DNA of 64,000 nucleotides from Sphingobacterium sp. UBA5670. Lineage in GTDB: Bacteria; Bacteroidota; Bacteroidia; Sphingobacteriales; Sphingobacteriaceae. Of this stretch, positions 26,600 to 35,540 are shown one piece after another. The stretch lies in NCBI RefSeq assembly GCF_002420705.1, contig NZ_DIIM01000005.1, positions 164,096 to 228,095 of the forward strand. Direction: 5' to 3'. The position numbers were made by a program, and so were the translations under genes. The first letter of the stretch is position 1. Each line of letters begins with the position of its first letter. The notes beneath the pieces were generated by a model that was not told the DNA's origin, did not search any database, and was given only the letters and a program-made list of their open reading frames with translations.

Positions 26600-26893
26600 C
26601 CCATTCTTTTTTTGAGTATGGATGTTATCGTGTGGGTTTTCAATTCAACCTTTTGTGTGATGGCGCCTCAGGTTGAGACAGAGTGCTTTTAAAACTGTAT
26701 GAGGGAACAAACACTATGACAAGCAGATCTCCTGGAACGGGTCTCCCTAATAAAGAAGAGTAGGAGTTACCCGAGATCAGTAAATAGCAACCGGATTACG
26801 CTATTACTGATGAATGATTCGTCAAAGCGGACAGCTATAGAAGTGAACTAATTGGAAATCCTTTTTAGCCAATAGAAACAAAGTGGCTGAAGC
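26600..26893. other. Intergenic stretch with a bulged hairpin, possible ncRNA or element remnant
   Basis: No convincing gene; the longest open frames are tiny. A 12-bp stem with one bulged A (ATCAGTA-A-ATAGC at 26776-26788 with GCTATTACTGAT at 26800-26811) stands in the middle, and weaker pairings (AGCC/GGCT) follow. Base composition is more even than in nearby intergenic DNA. It could be a structured RNA or the decayed end of a mobile element; I cannot tell which. Confidence 0.3.
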
Positions 26894-26933
26894 AAAAAAA
26901 AGGAATGAAGTTTGAAACTCCATTCCTTTTTTT
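26894..26933. terminator. Bidirectional terminator
   Basis: AAAAAGGAATG and CATTCCTTTTT arms with an inner AGTTT/AAACT pairing; A and T tracts on both sides. Placed 19 bp past the Kelch gene stop. Confidence 0.85.
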
Positions 26934-26951
26934 ATATTGACTTTATTCCGA

Positions 26952-27974
26952 TTAATAAATCGGAGTAAACATCCAAGTATCGTCAAAACGAGATGAACCG
27001 TTAAGTCCCGTTGTGATGTATCCGTTGTTTCCTACAGCGAAGCCAACAGCATCTTGACGTGCTGAACCAGCGAAAGCGCCGTTATCATTTGTCCAGTAGT
27101 CACCAGAAATATTATATTTCCAAGTGCTGTTAATAACCGCATTTTTGTAACCACCAACGACGAATGGAGTACCATTAATCGCGAAAGCAGAAGCATTTGA
27201 ACGGGTTAAATCGTAAGTATATGAATCGTCTGCTCTATTTAAATCGTTCAATTTAGTCCATTTGCTACCATCAAATTTGTAGAAATCTTTTGGGTAAGCA
27301 GCATTAGAAATACCACCACCTACATAAGCTACATTATTGACAACAAAGGAGAAAGCCGCTTTTCTTTTCGCTGAAAATGGCGCATCACTGATTGCTTGCC
27401 ACGTATTAGCTGCAGGATCATATTTGTAGAACTCATTCGTATTCGTTGTTCCACCGTTAACGACAGTTTCACCTGTTCCAACATAAGCAGCACCATTTAA
27501 TGTGAAAGCTACTGCATTTGATAAAGCAATAGGAAGTGGAGCAATGCTTGACCAAGCACCTTTTCCGCTGTTAGCTGTAGGATCAAATTTGTAGAAATCT
27601 GTTAGGTTGTTTGTTCCGTCGTTTCCGCCACCAACATAACCGATATTACCAATGGAAAAACCGATGGCACCGTTTCTCTCAACCCCTGTGAAAGGCGCTT
27701 TTTCAGCCCAAGTATCTGATGCTGCGTCATAAGCATACGTGTCTTTCACGCGAAACGGTTTACCGCCAGCATTACTTGCTAGACCAGTAGTGACATATGC
27801 AACATTATTTATTAAAAAGCTAGCAGCAGATGAAGTTTGTGGCCCTTTAAAAGCAGCTTTTGCAAACCATTCGTCTGATTTGGTTGTGCTGTCGTCACTT
27901 TTTTTACAAGAAGAGAAAGTTGTAACTGTAAATACAAAAGCTAATAAAACGAGTAGCCAATTTTTCTTGTTCAT
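26952..27974 (-). CDS. Kelch-repeat lipoprotein
   Basis: 340 residues. The lipoprotein signal ends in FSSCKKSD. The mature part is a beta-propeller of about six Kelch-like repeats, each with a pattern such as AFxxxNxAYVGGG followed by DFYKFDPxxNxW. It resembles NanM-like galactose-oxidase propellers, but no enzyme residues can be assigned. It is the second gene of a pair with the DUF4270 lipoprotein (3 bp between stop and start), a pairing I recall from other Bacteroidota. Probably surface- or periplasm-exposed. Confidence 0.88.
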   Translation of the reverse strand: MNKKNWLLVLLAFVFTVTTFSSCKKSDDSTTKSDEWFAKAAFKGPQTSSAASFLINNVAYVTTGLASNAGGKPFRVKDTYAYDAASDTWAEKAPFTGVERNGAIGFSIGNIGYVGGGNDGTNNLTDFYKFDPTANSGKGAWSSIAPLPIALSNAVAFTLNGAAYVGTGETVVNGGTTNTNEFYKYDPAANTWQAISDAPFSAKRKAAFSFVVNNVAYVGGGISNAAYPKDFYKFDGSKWTKLNDLNRADDSYTYDLTRSNASAFAINGTPFVVGGYKNAVINSTWKYNISGDYWTNDNGAFAGSARQDAVGFAVGNNGYITTGLNGSSRFDDTWMFTPIY

Positions 27975-27977
27975 AAA

Positions 27978-29345
27978 TTATTGAAATTTAGTATAAAGGA
28001 TGTTTAATTTAATTTTCGGATCATTCTCATTATCTTTTGCCAATATTAACCTATTTCCAGTTGAAAACAAACCCGATGTTGGTAAAGATAGATATAATGA
28101 AGTATTATTGTATGCTGTTGTTTTAATTTTTGTTAAATATTCAATCAGATTGAATGTGTATGTACCATTAGAACCAAAATCATTGCCACGAACTAACGCC
28201 GCTTGCTGTGTTGTTGTTGAATAAGGTGAAGTTAACAAACTGATCGGATTTCCATTATTACTAGCCACCATTAAAACCAAGCTCTGCGGCTGATCAAAAA
28301 TGCTTGCCGCTCCATTAGGGACTTCAATGACTAACTCCGCCTTATTAATCGCAATCGATGGATTGTTCACCAATTCTAATAACGTTGGGAACTCAATTTT
28401 TGCTACAACACCAGTAGAGCCTTCTAAAAACACATTTCCATCAGTCTGTTGACTCGCAATTTGAGGGTTTTTTAAGGTCATCGGTGCAAACTTGGTTGCA
28501 GAACGATCTGCTTCAATTTGATTGTACTGATATGCCTTGTTATCAATAGAAAAATATTGTTTGCCAACAGATTTTGTGCCTTCATTATTCAGGAACGAAT
28601 AGTGAACCTGTAAAAACACGGTATCTTTGAATCCGATTAATGCCGTATTGTTATTGTCTGGAACAAGTGCTAAACCTTTAAAATACTCTTGAAAACTTGT
28701 GCTGCTTTGAATACGGTTGTCATTATTTTTGATCATCGTAAACAGCTCATTGCCAATCGTGCTGTTGAATTTAAAAAATAGCGAGTCTGCCGATTGTATA
28801 CGTGGCTTAAAGGAAAGTTCTGCCAATGGAGTATTTTCATAGGCAAACTTTTGTTTACTGAATATCGCCGCTGAAGTGACAAAAACAGGACGTTCATCAA
28901 CCGGTTTGGTTAAATCAATCTGTGTTTGCGTAATTTCCTCCGTAACACGGTGTACCGATATCTTTTGTACTTTCGTTGTATCACCGTAAGAATATTTGTT
29001 TGGTGTTAATACCAGAGTCACCGAATCCAATACTGCATCATCCGGAATAGAAGCATTGTTTATTGTTCCTATACCCAAGCGCATATAAGCTGTAGATTTC
29101 ATACTGCCCGTAACAGCATTGCTATTCTTTCCGACAAGCATTGTTCCAGTAGCGGAAGTCGGGATGTCGTCCAATTGATAAGTCGAAACTTTGGCTGAAA
29201 CCGTATCAATTGGTACTAAACCGATTGTTTCATCTCTTGAACTATCCAATGAGAGCGAAATGTCTTTATTACAACCGACGAAAGCGGCCAATGTAAAAAG
29301 TGGAAGTAAAAGTTGAATACTACGTCTCTTAAAGTCTTTAATCAT
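27978..29345 (-). CDS. DUF4270 lipoprotein
   Basis: 455 residues from the ATG at 29345 (MIKDFKRRS); the in-frame TTG upstream is rejected. The lipobox is FVGCNKD. The beta-rich body with repeated domains (YMRLGIGTINNASIPDDAVLDSV, VLVIEVP-like strands) fits DUF4270, a family of exported Bacteroidota proteins of unknown function. The preceding T-rich leader has TACTTTTG as a possible -7 element. It is translationally close to the Kelch gene, so both proteins likely act together at the outer membrane. Confidence 0.85.
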   Translation of the reverse strand: MIKDFKRRSIQLLLPLFTLAAFVGCNKDISLSLDSSRDETIGLVPIDTVSAKVSTYQLDDIPTSATGTMLVGKNSNAVTGSMKSTAYMRLGIGTINNASIPDDAVLDSVTLVLTPNKYSYGDTTKVQKISVHRVTEEITQTQIDLTKPVDERPVFVTSAAIFSKQKFAYENTPLAELSFKPRIQSADSLFFKFNSTIGNELFTMIKNNDNRIQSSTSFQEYFKGLALVPDNNNTALIGFKDTVFLQVHYSFLNNEGTKSVGKQYFSIDNKAYQYNQIEADRSATKFAPMTLKNPQIASQQTDGNVFLEGSTGVVAKIEFPTLLELVNNPSIAINKAELVIEVPNGAASIFDQPQSLVLMVASNNGNPISLLTSPYSTTTQQAALVRGNDFGSNGTYTFNLIEYLTKIKTTAYNNTSLYLSLPTSGLFSTGNRLILAKDNENDPKIKLNILYTKFQ

Positions 29346-29464
29346 ATTAATTTTTGAATAGTGCAAAAGTAATCAATGCGAACTGTTAATCAGTGTTATA
29401 TTTTGTTAAATATGGTTAATTACCACAGCGATTGCAAATCTAGTAATTTAAATTTGTTTTAGTT

Positions 29465-30901
29465 ATGGGTAGAAGATTTAAATTACTGATCAGTTTGATC
29501 GTTTTAATAGGTGCAGGGATTACTGTGGTACTGGGGATTTGGCTTTATGGAAGTTATACAAATCGTCGGGACCTATTTCTATCTACTGCCGAGCGATCGC
29601 TCTTCAATGCTGTTCAGGAAGCTTACCAAGCCCGTAATGGTGATCATCAGTTAGATGGCCCTGAGGCTGATCGGAATCGCCTCCTGCAAGATGTAAAACG
29701 GGAGCTTTCAACCCTAATACCTGCTTCTGAACTCGATAAAGCATTACAGCGCGTCAGTGCCGAACGCCCCAAAAGTGAGCGATTTGACCGCGAAAATCAT
29801 ATTCGAAGAGAAAAGATGTTCCCCAAAGACCGTGAAGGCCAAGGAGCGATTATTCCGCCTTTTTTGTTCCGGGATTTTGAGATGAACAGAGTCAATCTAG
29901 ATTTGATCGAAAGAAAATTCAAGGAATCGCTGAGCAACAAGAGCATATCGGTGCCATTTAAAATGGCTATTGTGACTATCCCGCACGATCAAATTAAAGA
30001 TGTGCGTCGCAAGTACCGAGATGCGAACCTCGCTTGGACGAGGCCCATGATGGTCAACCCGCAAAAAAATGAATTTCTTGTGATCAAATTTCAGGAAGAT
30101 TGGAAGTATCTATTGTATAGCTTGAGCTGGCAACTACTCATCTCCTTGATCTTGATAGGGCTGCTGCTAGGGACTTTTTTCTATCTGATGAAAACGATTC
30201 TCAACCAGAATAAGATGGCCGAACTCCGTAAGAATTTCGTCGATAATATGACGCATGAACTTAAAACACCGGTCTCTACGGTCATGGCAGCCATCGAAGC
30301 GATACAGTTATATGGGGTACAGGATGACAAGGAAAAGATGAATCGCTATCTGAATATCTCCAAAAAAGAACTGGAGCATCTTTCCAATATGATTGAAAAA
30401 GTACTTCAGATGGATATTGATGCGACTAGGGGAATTGTTTTGCAACGAACGGATTTTGATCTTGTCGCCATGGTGAAAGGAGCGATTGAAGTTGCTCAGT
30501 TGAATAAAACAAAAAAAGTAGATTTTAAGCTCATAGCGAATCCGGGTGAAATCAGGATCAATGGCGACGAAGCCCACTTAAAAAATGTGATCAATAATTT
30601 ATTGGAAAATGCGATAAAATATGCTGGGCAAGAAGTTTATATCGAGGTGGAAGTGAAGGAAATGAAGGAAAATGTCCATATTCGCATTACAGATAATGGC
30701 AAAGGAATTTCTCCTGAATACCATAATCAAATTTTTGATATGTTCTTTCGGGTGCCCTCCGGTAATCTGCACGATGTGAAGGGTTTTGGTTTGGGGCTTG
30801 CCTATGTCAAGCAGGTGGTAAAAAGGCACGATGGTAAGATTACTGTGGACAGCGAGCTGGAAAAAGGGAGTATCTTTATTATCCGCTTGCCCTATGAATA
30901 G
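29465..30901 (+). CDS. Sensor histidine kinase
   Basis: 478 residues. Two membrane helices (about 7-29 and 218-238) flank a 190-residue extracytoplasmic sensor region of no known family. The HisKA domain has the phospho-acceptor His264 in MTHELKTPVSTV. The HATPase domain has the N box NLLENAIKYA, DNGKGIS and GFGLGLAYVK. TAAATTTG at 29449-29456 lies 8 bp before the start. The OmpR-type regulator gene follows 120 bp downstream. The signal is unknown. Confidence 0.95.
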   Translation: MGRRFKLLISLIVLIGAGITVVLGIWLYGSYTNRRDLFLSTAERSLFNAVQEAYQARNGDHQLDGPEADRNRLLQDVKRELSTLIPASELDKALQRVSAERPKSERFDRENHIRREKMFPKDREGQGAIIPPFLFRDFEMNRVNLDLIERKFKESLSNKSISVPFKMAIVTIPHDQIKDVRRKYRDANLAWTRPMMVNPQKNEFLVIKFQEDWKYLLYSLSWQLLISLILIGLLLGTFFYLMKTILNQNKMAELRKNFVDNMTHELKTPVSTVMAAIEAIQLYGVQDDKEKMNRYLNISKKELEHLSNMIEKVLQMDIDATRGIVLQRTDFDLVAMVKGAIEVAQLNKTKKVDFKLIANPGEIRINGDEAHLKNVINNLLENAIKYAGQEVYIEVEVKEMKENVHIRITDNGKGISPEYHNQIFDMFFRVPSGNLHDVKGFGLGLAYVKQVVKRHDGKITVDSELEKGSIFIIRLPYE

Positions 30902-31021
30902 ATTGTTCTTGGCTTTTGCCAAAGAAAATAATATACTTTATCGCACGGTGATTAGGATGATTTAACCTAAAGATGTCGTTGCAGTAGGACCAAAATATAT
31001 TTTTGATTGAATCACAGTGCT

Positions 31022-31696
31022 ATGATTGAAATTTTATATGTAGAAGATGAGCCGAGTCTAGGAATGATTGTTGCCGATAGCCTAGAAGCAAATGGATTCC
31101 ATGTCACTCATTGCAGCAATGGGCAGGAGGCTTTGGAAGCATTTACAGAAGCAAGGCCGGATATTTTGGTTGTAGACGTGATGATGCCTGTCATGGATGG
31201 CTTTACATTGGCAACAAAGATAAGGGAATCAGATACCCAGGTGCCCATTATCTTCCTGACGGCCAAAGTGCAGACAGAGGATGTGGTAAGGGGATTTCGT
31301 TTAGGTGGCGATGATTATGTCAAAAAACCATTTAAGATCGAAGAACTGGTCGTACGGATAGAGTCTCTGTTAAAAAACAGCCCAAAGATGCTGTTCGGCC
31401 AAAAGCTGATGATTGGAGACTATAGCCTGGATAGTTTAAAACATCAGTTAACTTATCAGGGTGAGGTGCTCAAGCTGTCTTTCCGTGAAAGTGAACTACT
31501 GCGGAAGCTATACGAACAGAAGGATAAAGTCATTCCACGGGAGGATATCATGCGGGCCTATTGGAGCCATGATAAGTATTTCACTGGGCGTAGCCTGGAC
31601 GTGTTTATCAGCCGGATACGAAAATACCTCAGTCAGGATGAGCGGATCAAGATTATCAATGTCAGGGGAGTGGGTTATATGCTTACCGTCGATTGA
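31022..31696 (+). CDS. OmpR/PhoB-family response regulator
   Basis: 224 residues from the ATG at 31022; an upstream TTG would add five unrelated residues. The receiver domain has the acidic pair in YVEDEPS, the phospho-acceptor Asp52 in VVDVMMPVMDG, the Thr in FLTAKVQ and the Lys in YVKKPF. A winged-helix DNA-binding domain (about 125-224) ends in INVRGVGYML. It is the partner of the kinase just upstream by position. Confidence 0.96.
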   Translation: MIEILYVEDEPSLGMIVADSLEANGFHVTHCSNGQEALEAFTEARPDILVVDVMMPVMDGFTLATKIRESDTQVPIIFLTAKVQTEDVVRGFRLGGDDYVKKPFKIEELVVRIESLLKNSPKMLFGQKLMIGDYSLDSLKHQLTYQGEVLKLSFRESELLRKLYEQKDKVIPREDIMRAYWSHDKYFTGRSLDVFISRIRKYLSQDERIKIINVRGVGYMLTVD

Positions 31697-31736
31697 TTGA
31701 AGTGTTCCACGTGGATTGATCTAATGGGCACTTGGG

Positions 31737-34478
31737 CTAACGACGATTTTTCATCCCAGATTTTCCCCCAAGCCCACGAATATGATAAGTGAAGCTTAAT
31801 ATCGCATAGCGCGTTATGGCATTGGATTGCGAAACACGTACCCAAAGATCGTTGACCTGCTGATTGATATTTTTATTGTCATTAAAAATATCAAATACCG
31901 TAAGATTGATTTCGGCATTCCTGCGCTTAAATAGTTTTTTCCCCACAGAAACGTTCCATAGTAAACTAGTTGTACTCGGTGAATTCAGTATGCTGCCATT
32001 GTATAGATAGTTGAACGTTGAATTGAGCGTCCATGTTTTTAACAGGGTCAGGGCAATGGAATTACCAATGGTATGTTTATAGACCGAATAATTGGATTTC
32101 TCGGTCGCCGAATTCTTGGAAAATGCTATATTTCCATTGTAATCCAATCCAATGATAACCTCTTTACTGAATGCTGTATTGACGCCGAAGCGTTGACTCA
32201 TTCCATATGTTTGCGCGTTGACCTTTTCGAGGTTCAACAACGTGTAATTCTGGTTGAAATACATATTGTTGTTCAGGTTGAAGTTGAGTTTCAACGGTTC
32301 AAAGCGATACCCAAGGCTGTTCTGCCATTTCAAATTGTAAACCCCATTGAAGTTTTCGGGCCTGATATATTGTCCTCCGGGTCCCAATATAACGTCCTCC
32401 GTGATTGTAAATGCCGAATCTGTGGTGAAAATGGTATTGGAGATTTTATGTTGAATAAAATCTGCTGTAAAATCCGAGGTGAAGCTTTTGCCTGTGCCTT
32501 TATTGATTGATCTGAATTGCACGACAAGGTTATGGTCATACTCCTGTTTGAGATTTGGGTTTCCGGAGCTGATACGAAGCGGGTTTTGATTATCGATAAA
32601 ATCCTGCAATTGCTCGATTGAAGGTGTGTTTGTCTTTGCATTATACCGAAACTCAACCCTTGTGTCCTTATTGAAATTATACTGGAAGTTCAGGTTAGGC
32701 AGCAGACTGGTAAAGTGGCTTTTTGTGGTCAACGTATTGGGGAATAATTTGTCATTAACTTGCGCTGCAGTCTGATAATCTAAGCCAATCTGAAATCTTA
32801 TACTATCTTTTTTGTTAAATAAGTAGGAGATACCACCGCTATGGTAAACAAAATCATTGCGGAATTCATTGGAAAGACGATTTTTTAATTCCCCGAGCTG
32901 ACCTGTTTCTGCCAGGAATTCATAGGTCCTCCGGTCCGAATAACGTGCCGTGTTCCGAAACGTATAATTTCCCTGCACTCGGGAATATTTCCCTAGCATT
33001 TCTGTATAGGCAACTTTGGAACGGAAACCATTATTGTCGCCCATGGAATAATTTCTATTGTTGACAGTATCGACCCGACTAAATAGACCTTCTTTATAAT
33101 AGGAGTTTAGCGCGAAATTTTCCGCATGGCTTTTGTTGCTGCTAAATGAACCGTTGACATTAAAACTGATCGTGCGGCCAGGTTTGTTGAGTCTTCGCAT
33201 ATACGTGAGGTCTCCGCCCCAGTTGAAATTTTCCCCGAAGCTCGCATTCCTGCGGTCAGAACTATTTAGCATCTCGGCAAGATTTAATAAAGTATTACCT
33301 GTAGAGCCACTGTTCCTGTCGTTATTTTGATAGGAAAAATTAGGTTGAAAGTCCAATTTTTGAATAGAATCTATCTTCCAGTTCGCGCGGACTGACAGCG
33401 CATGGTTGTTGCTGTATGTCCTGTTTAATTGTTCCTGATTGTTGATCTGGTTGGCCCGGTTTCCTGCTGTATACTCTGTTTTGCTCTGGCTGAGGATATT
33501 ATTGTCCGTATAGTTATAAGTGTAATTTGCATTAAAGTCCATACGGTCATCAAAAAAGCGGTCCAAATAATTAAATCCCGCATTGAAACGTGTCGTCACT
33601 CCCTGTCCGGTACGGCCTCTTGTGTTTCCGCGGGTAGCAAAACCATTGGGCTGATTGACATTGTTGGTATTGATGTCAATTGAATATTGCCGTTTGGGAT
33701 TCATTTTGGTTATCTGTGTATTGACAGCATATTTTCGGTCAGGACCCGCACCTCCGGAAAGCTTGCCAAAATAAGATTTTCTTTTATCGGGCTTGGTGAC
33801 AATATTAATCACTTTCATGCGTTTGCCATCGTCAAACCCGCTAAATTTAGCCTGTTCCGTTTTATCGTCGATGATTTGTATCTTGGATATAACATCGGCA
33901 GGAAGGTTTCTCAAAGCTACTTTGGGATCTGTGCTAAAAAACTCACGGCCATCGATAATGATTTTGTTGACGGGTTCCCCCTGGGCTTTGACATTGCCAT
34001 CTTCATCAATTTCAACTCCTGGAATCTGCTTGACCAATTCGTCGGCATCTGCAAAATCCTGTGTTACGTATTTCTTGGTGTCAAATTCAAGTGTATCCCC
34101 CTTAACCTGTATACTGCTTGAAGAAATATTGATTTCATCCAGTACAATCTCGACATTAGTGAGTTTAAATGTTAGATCAATTGTTTGACCGCTGAGTTTT
34201 ATCCGCCGGAGATCCAGGGTATAGCCCATTGGTTGTGCCGTGATCAGATAATCACCGTTGGGAAGCGCTCCGCTGCTGAATTTACCCAAAACGTCTGTAG
34301 GAAACTGAGATTTACTGGAATCTTTCACTGCAATAATGGTGATGCTTGCCCCTCTAATGGGCTGTGAAGTCGCCTGATCAAGCAATTTGCCTGTAATATA
34401 CTGTTGGGCAAGTGCACTTGTTCCTAATAACGATAAGCTCATAGCTAGGAGCAAGGTGAACCATAGATTGATCTTCAT
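31737..34478 (-). CDS. Outer-membrane beta-barrel protein with carboxypeptidase-like N-terminal domain
   Basis: 913 residues. After a signal peptide (ending near ALAQQ), a carboxypeptidase-regulatory-like domain (about 25-110, ITGKLLDQATSQPIRGAS) is followed by a plug-like region (VKQIPGVEIDEDGNVKAQGE, IIDGREFFSTDPKVALRNLPADVISKI) and a long barrel rich in alternating aromatic strands. This is the OMP_b-brl_3 type of TonB-receptor relative. The substrate is unknown. It is convergent with the response regulator gene, which may or may not control it. Confidence 0.9.
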   Translation of the reverse strand: MKINLWFTLLLAMSLSLLGTSALAQQYITGKLLDQATSQPIRGASITIIAVKDSSKSQFPTDVLGKFSSGALPNGDYLITAQPMGYTLDLRRIKLSGQTIDLTFKLTNVEIVLDEINISSSSIQVKGDTLEFDTKKYVTQDFADADELVKQIPGVEIDEDGNVKAQGEPVNKIIIDGREFFSTDPKVALRNLPADVISKIQIIDDKTEQAKFSGFDDGKRMKVINIVTKPDKRKSYFGKLSGGAGPDRKYAVNTQITKMNPKRQYSIDINTNNVNQPNGFATRGNTRGRTGQGVTTRFNAGFNYLDRFFDDRMDFNANYTYNYTDNNILSQSKTEYTAGNRANQINNQEQLNRTYSNNHALSVRANWKIDSIQKLDFQPNFSYQNNDRNSGSTGNTLLNLAEMLNSSDRRNASFGENFNWGGDLTYMRRLNKPGRTISFNVNGSFSSNKSHAENFALNSYYKEGLFSRVDTVNNRNYSMGDNNGFRSKVAYTEMLGKYSRVQGNYTFRNTARYSDRRTYEFLAETGQLGELKNRLSNEFRNDFVYHSGGISYLFNKKDSIRFQIGLDYQTAAQVNDKLFPNTLTTKSHFTSLLPNLNFQYNFNKDTRVEFRYNAKTNTPSIEQLQDFIDNQNPLRISSGNPNLKQEYDHNLVVQFRSINKGTGKSFTSDFTADFIQHKISNTIFTTDSAFTITEDVILGPGGQYIRPENFNGVYNLKWQNSLGYRFEPLKLNFNLNNNMYFNQNYTLLNLEKVNAQTYGMSQRFGVNTAFSKEVIIGLDYNGNIAFSKNSATEKSNYSVYKHTIGNSIALTLLKTWTLNSTFNYLYNGSILNSPSTTSLLWNVSVGKKLFKRRNAEINLTVFDIFNDNKNINQQVNDLWVRVSQSNAITRYAILSFTYHIRGLGGKSGMKNRR

Positions 34479-34610
34479 AGGTTGAGGTGCAAATGTGTTT
34501 TAATATACTGTTGATGGTTATATAATTTTATTTCTCAAAAATATGGCACTATTTGTTACGAATTATTATCATTTTAGTTACAATAACCCCTAGTGAATGG
34601 AAAGATTAGA

Positions 34611-34618
34611 TATATTTG
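34611..34618 (+). promoter_or_regulatory. Possible -7 element for the TetR gene
   Basis: TATATTTG matches TAnnTTTG, 77 bp upstream of the start codon. No good TTG is found at 19-20 bp, so the assignment is weak. Confidence 0.3.
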
Positions 34619-34694
34619 CAGTAGAATTACAAATCAACTGAACAAATCGTATAGCGATATGGTAGCATACGGACAAAGATTAAAGGAATAAAAG

Positions 34695-35237
34695 ATGAAA
34701 GAAAGTGTTTTGAGTAGAAAAGAGCGTATTATGAAAGAAGCATTGTTGCTTTTCTCAGATCAAGGCTATACAAATACCTCTACCAAAACGATTGCCCAAA
34801 ATGCTGGGGTCTCCGAAGCATTAATCTTTAAACATTTTGGCAATAAAGATGCACTGTTGGTTTATTTGATTAAATCAGGGTACCGTAAAGTTCTTACGCA
34901 TCACCGCGGAATGATGACCTATCGTGAGCCGAAGGAATTTCTGCGTACAATGATCAATCTCCCCGGCAAACTGGTCAGCGCAGAACCTATATTCTGGAGA
35001 TTGCAGGAGCGTTTGTCCCATCACCCTTTTTCAAAACAGCAGCATGAACAATTTATGAAGCCGGTTCAACCCATTATTCATCGTGCTTTTAAAGAGCTGG
35101 GGTATGAGAGCCCTGAATTTGAAACAGAATTCCTGCTGCTGATAATTGATAGCCTGTGGAAAAAAGAAGCCATTGGAGAACTGGAGAATACCATGGAACT
35201 AACACTTTTCCTGGAGAAAAAATATAATCTGATTTAG
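34695..35237 (+). CDS. TetR/AcrR-family transcriptional regulator
   Basis: 180 residues. The N-terminal helix-turn-helix is typical (RKERIMKEALLLFSDQGYTNTSTKTIAQNAGVSEALIFKHFGNK, about 9-53). The C-terminal ligand domain is helical and of no recognised subgroup. The gene stands between the divergent outer-membrane barrel gene and the NagZ-like gene and may regulate either; no operator can be assigned with confidence. Confidence 0.93.
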   Translation: MKESVLSRKERIMKEALLLFSDQGYTNTSTKTIAQNAGVSEALIFKHFGNKDALLVYLIKSGYRKVLTHHRGMMTYREPKEFLRTMINLPGKLVSAEPIFWRLQERLSHHPFSKQQHEQFMKPVQPIIHRAFKELGYESPEFETEFLLLIIDSLWKKEAIGELENTMELTLFLEKKYNLI

Positions 35238-35540
35238 AAATAACCGTTATATTATACTATTTTCGGCAACTTTCGTTTTCAAGCGAAGGAGTACCGGCCA
35301 AACGACGAATGAGCGTTCAACTTGATATCTCATTTACCCAAGAATTTATATGTAAAACAAGAGATCCGTAGAAAGTGTGGCTGTTCTTTCGAATTTGAAA
35401 GATCTCATTACCCTTGCATCTTGGTATTGAAATGCTGTTTTATGCGTTTTTATATGAAATTGTTGCAAAAACAATTTCATATTGTCCAAAATAATAACGT
35501 TCTTAGTATTCTATTTAAAATACATTATACAAACTAATTT
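35238..35540. other. Intergenic region with a perfect 13-bp inverted repeat
   Basis: No gene is supported here. ATATGAAATTGTT at 35452-35464 and its exact reverse complement at 35470-35482 are separated by GCAAA. No T tract follows on either strand, so this looks more like an operator or structured leader for the gene at 35541 than a terminator. Confidence 0.5.

Noticed and set aside
35322..35537. 71-codon frame before the NagZ-like gene
   Set aside because: No homology signs; it runs through the perfect 13-bp inverted repeat and ends at the next gene's start region.
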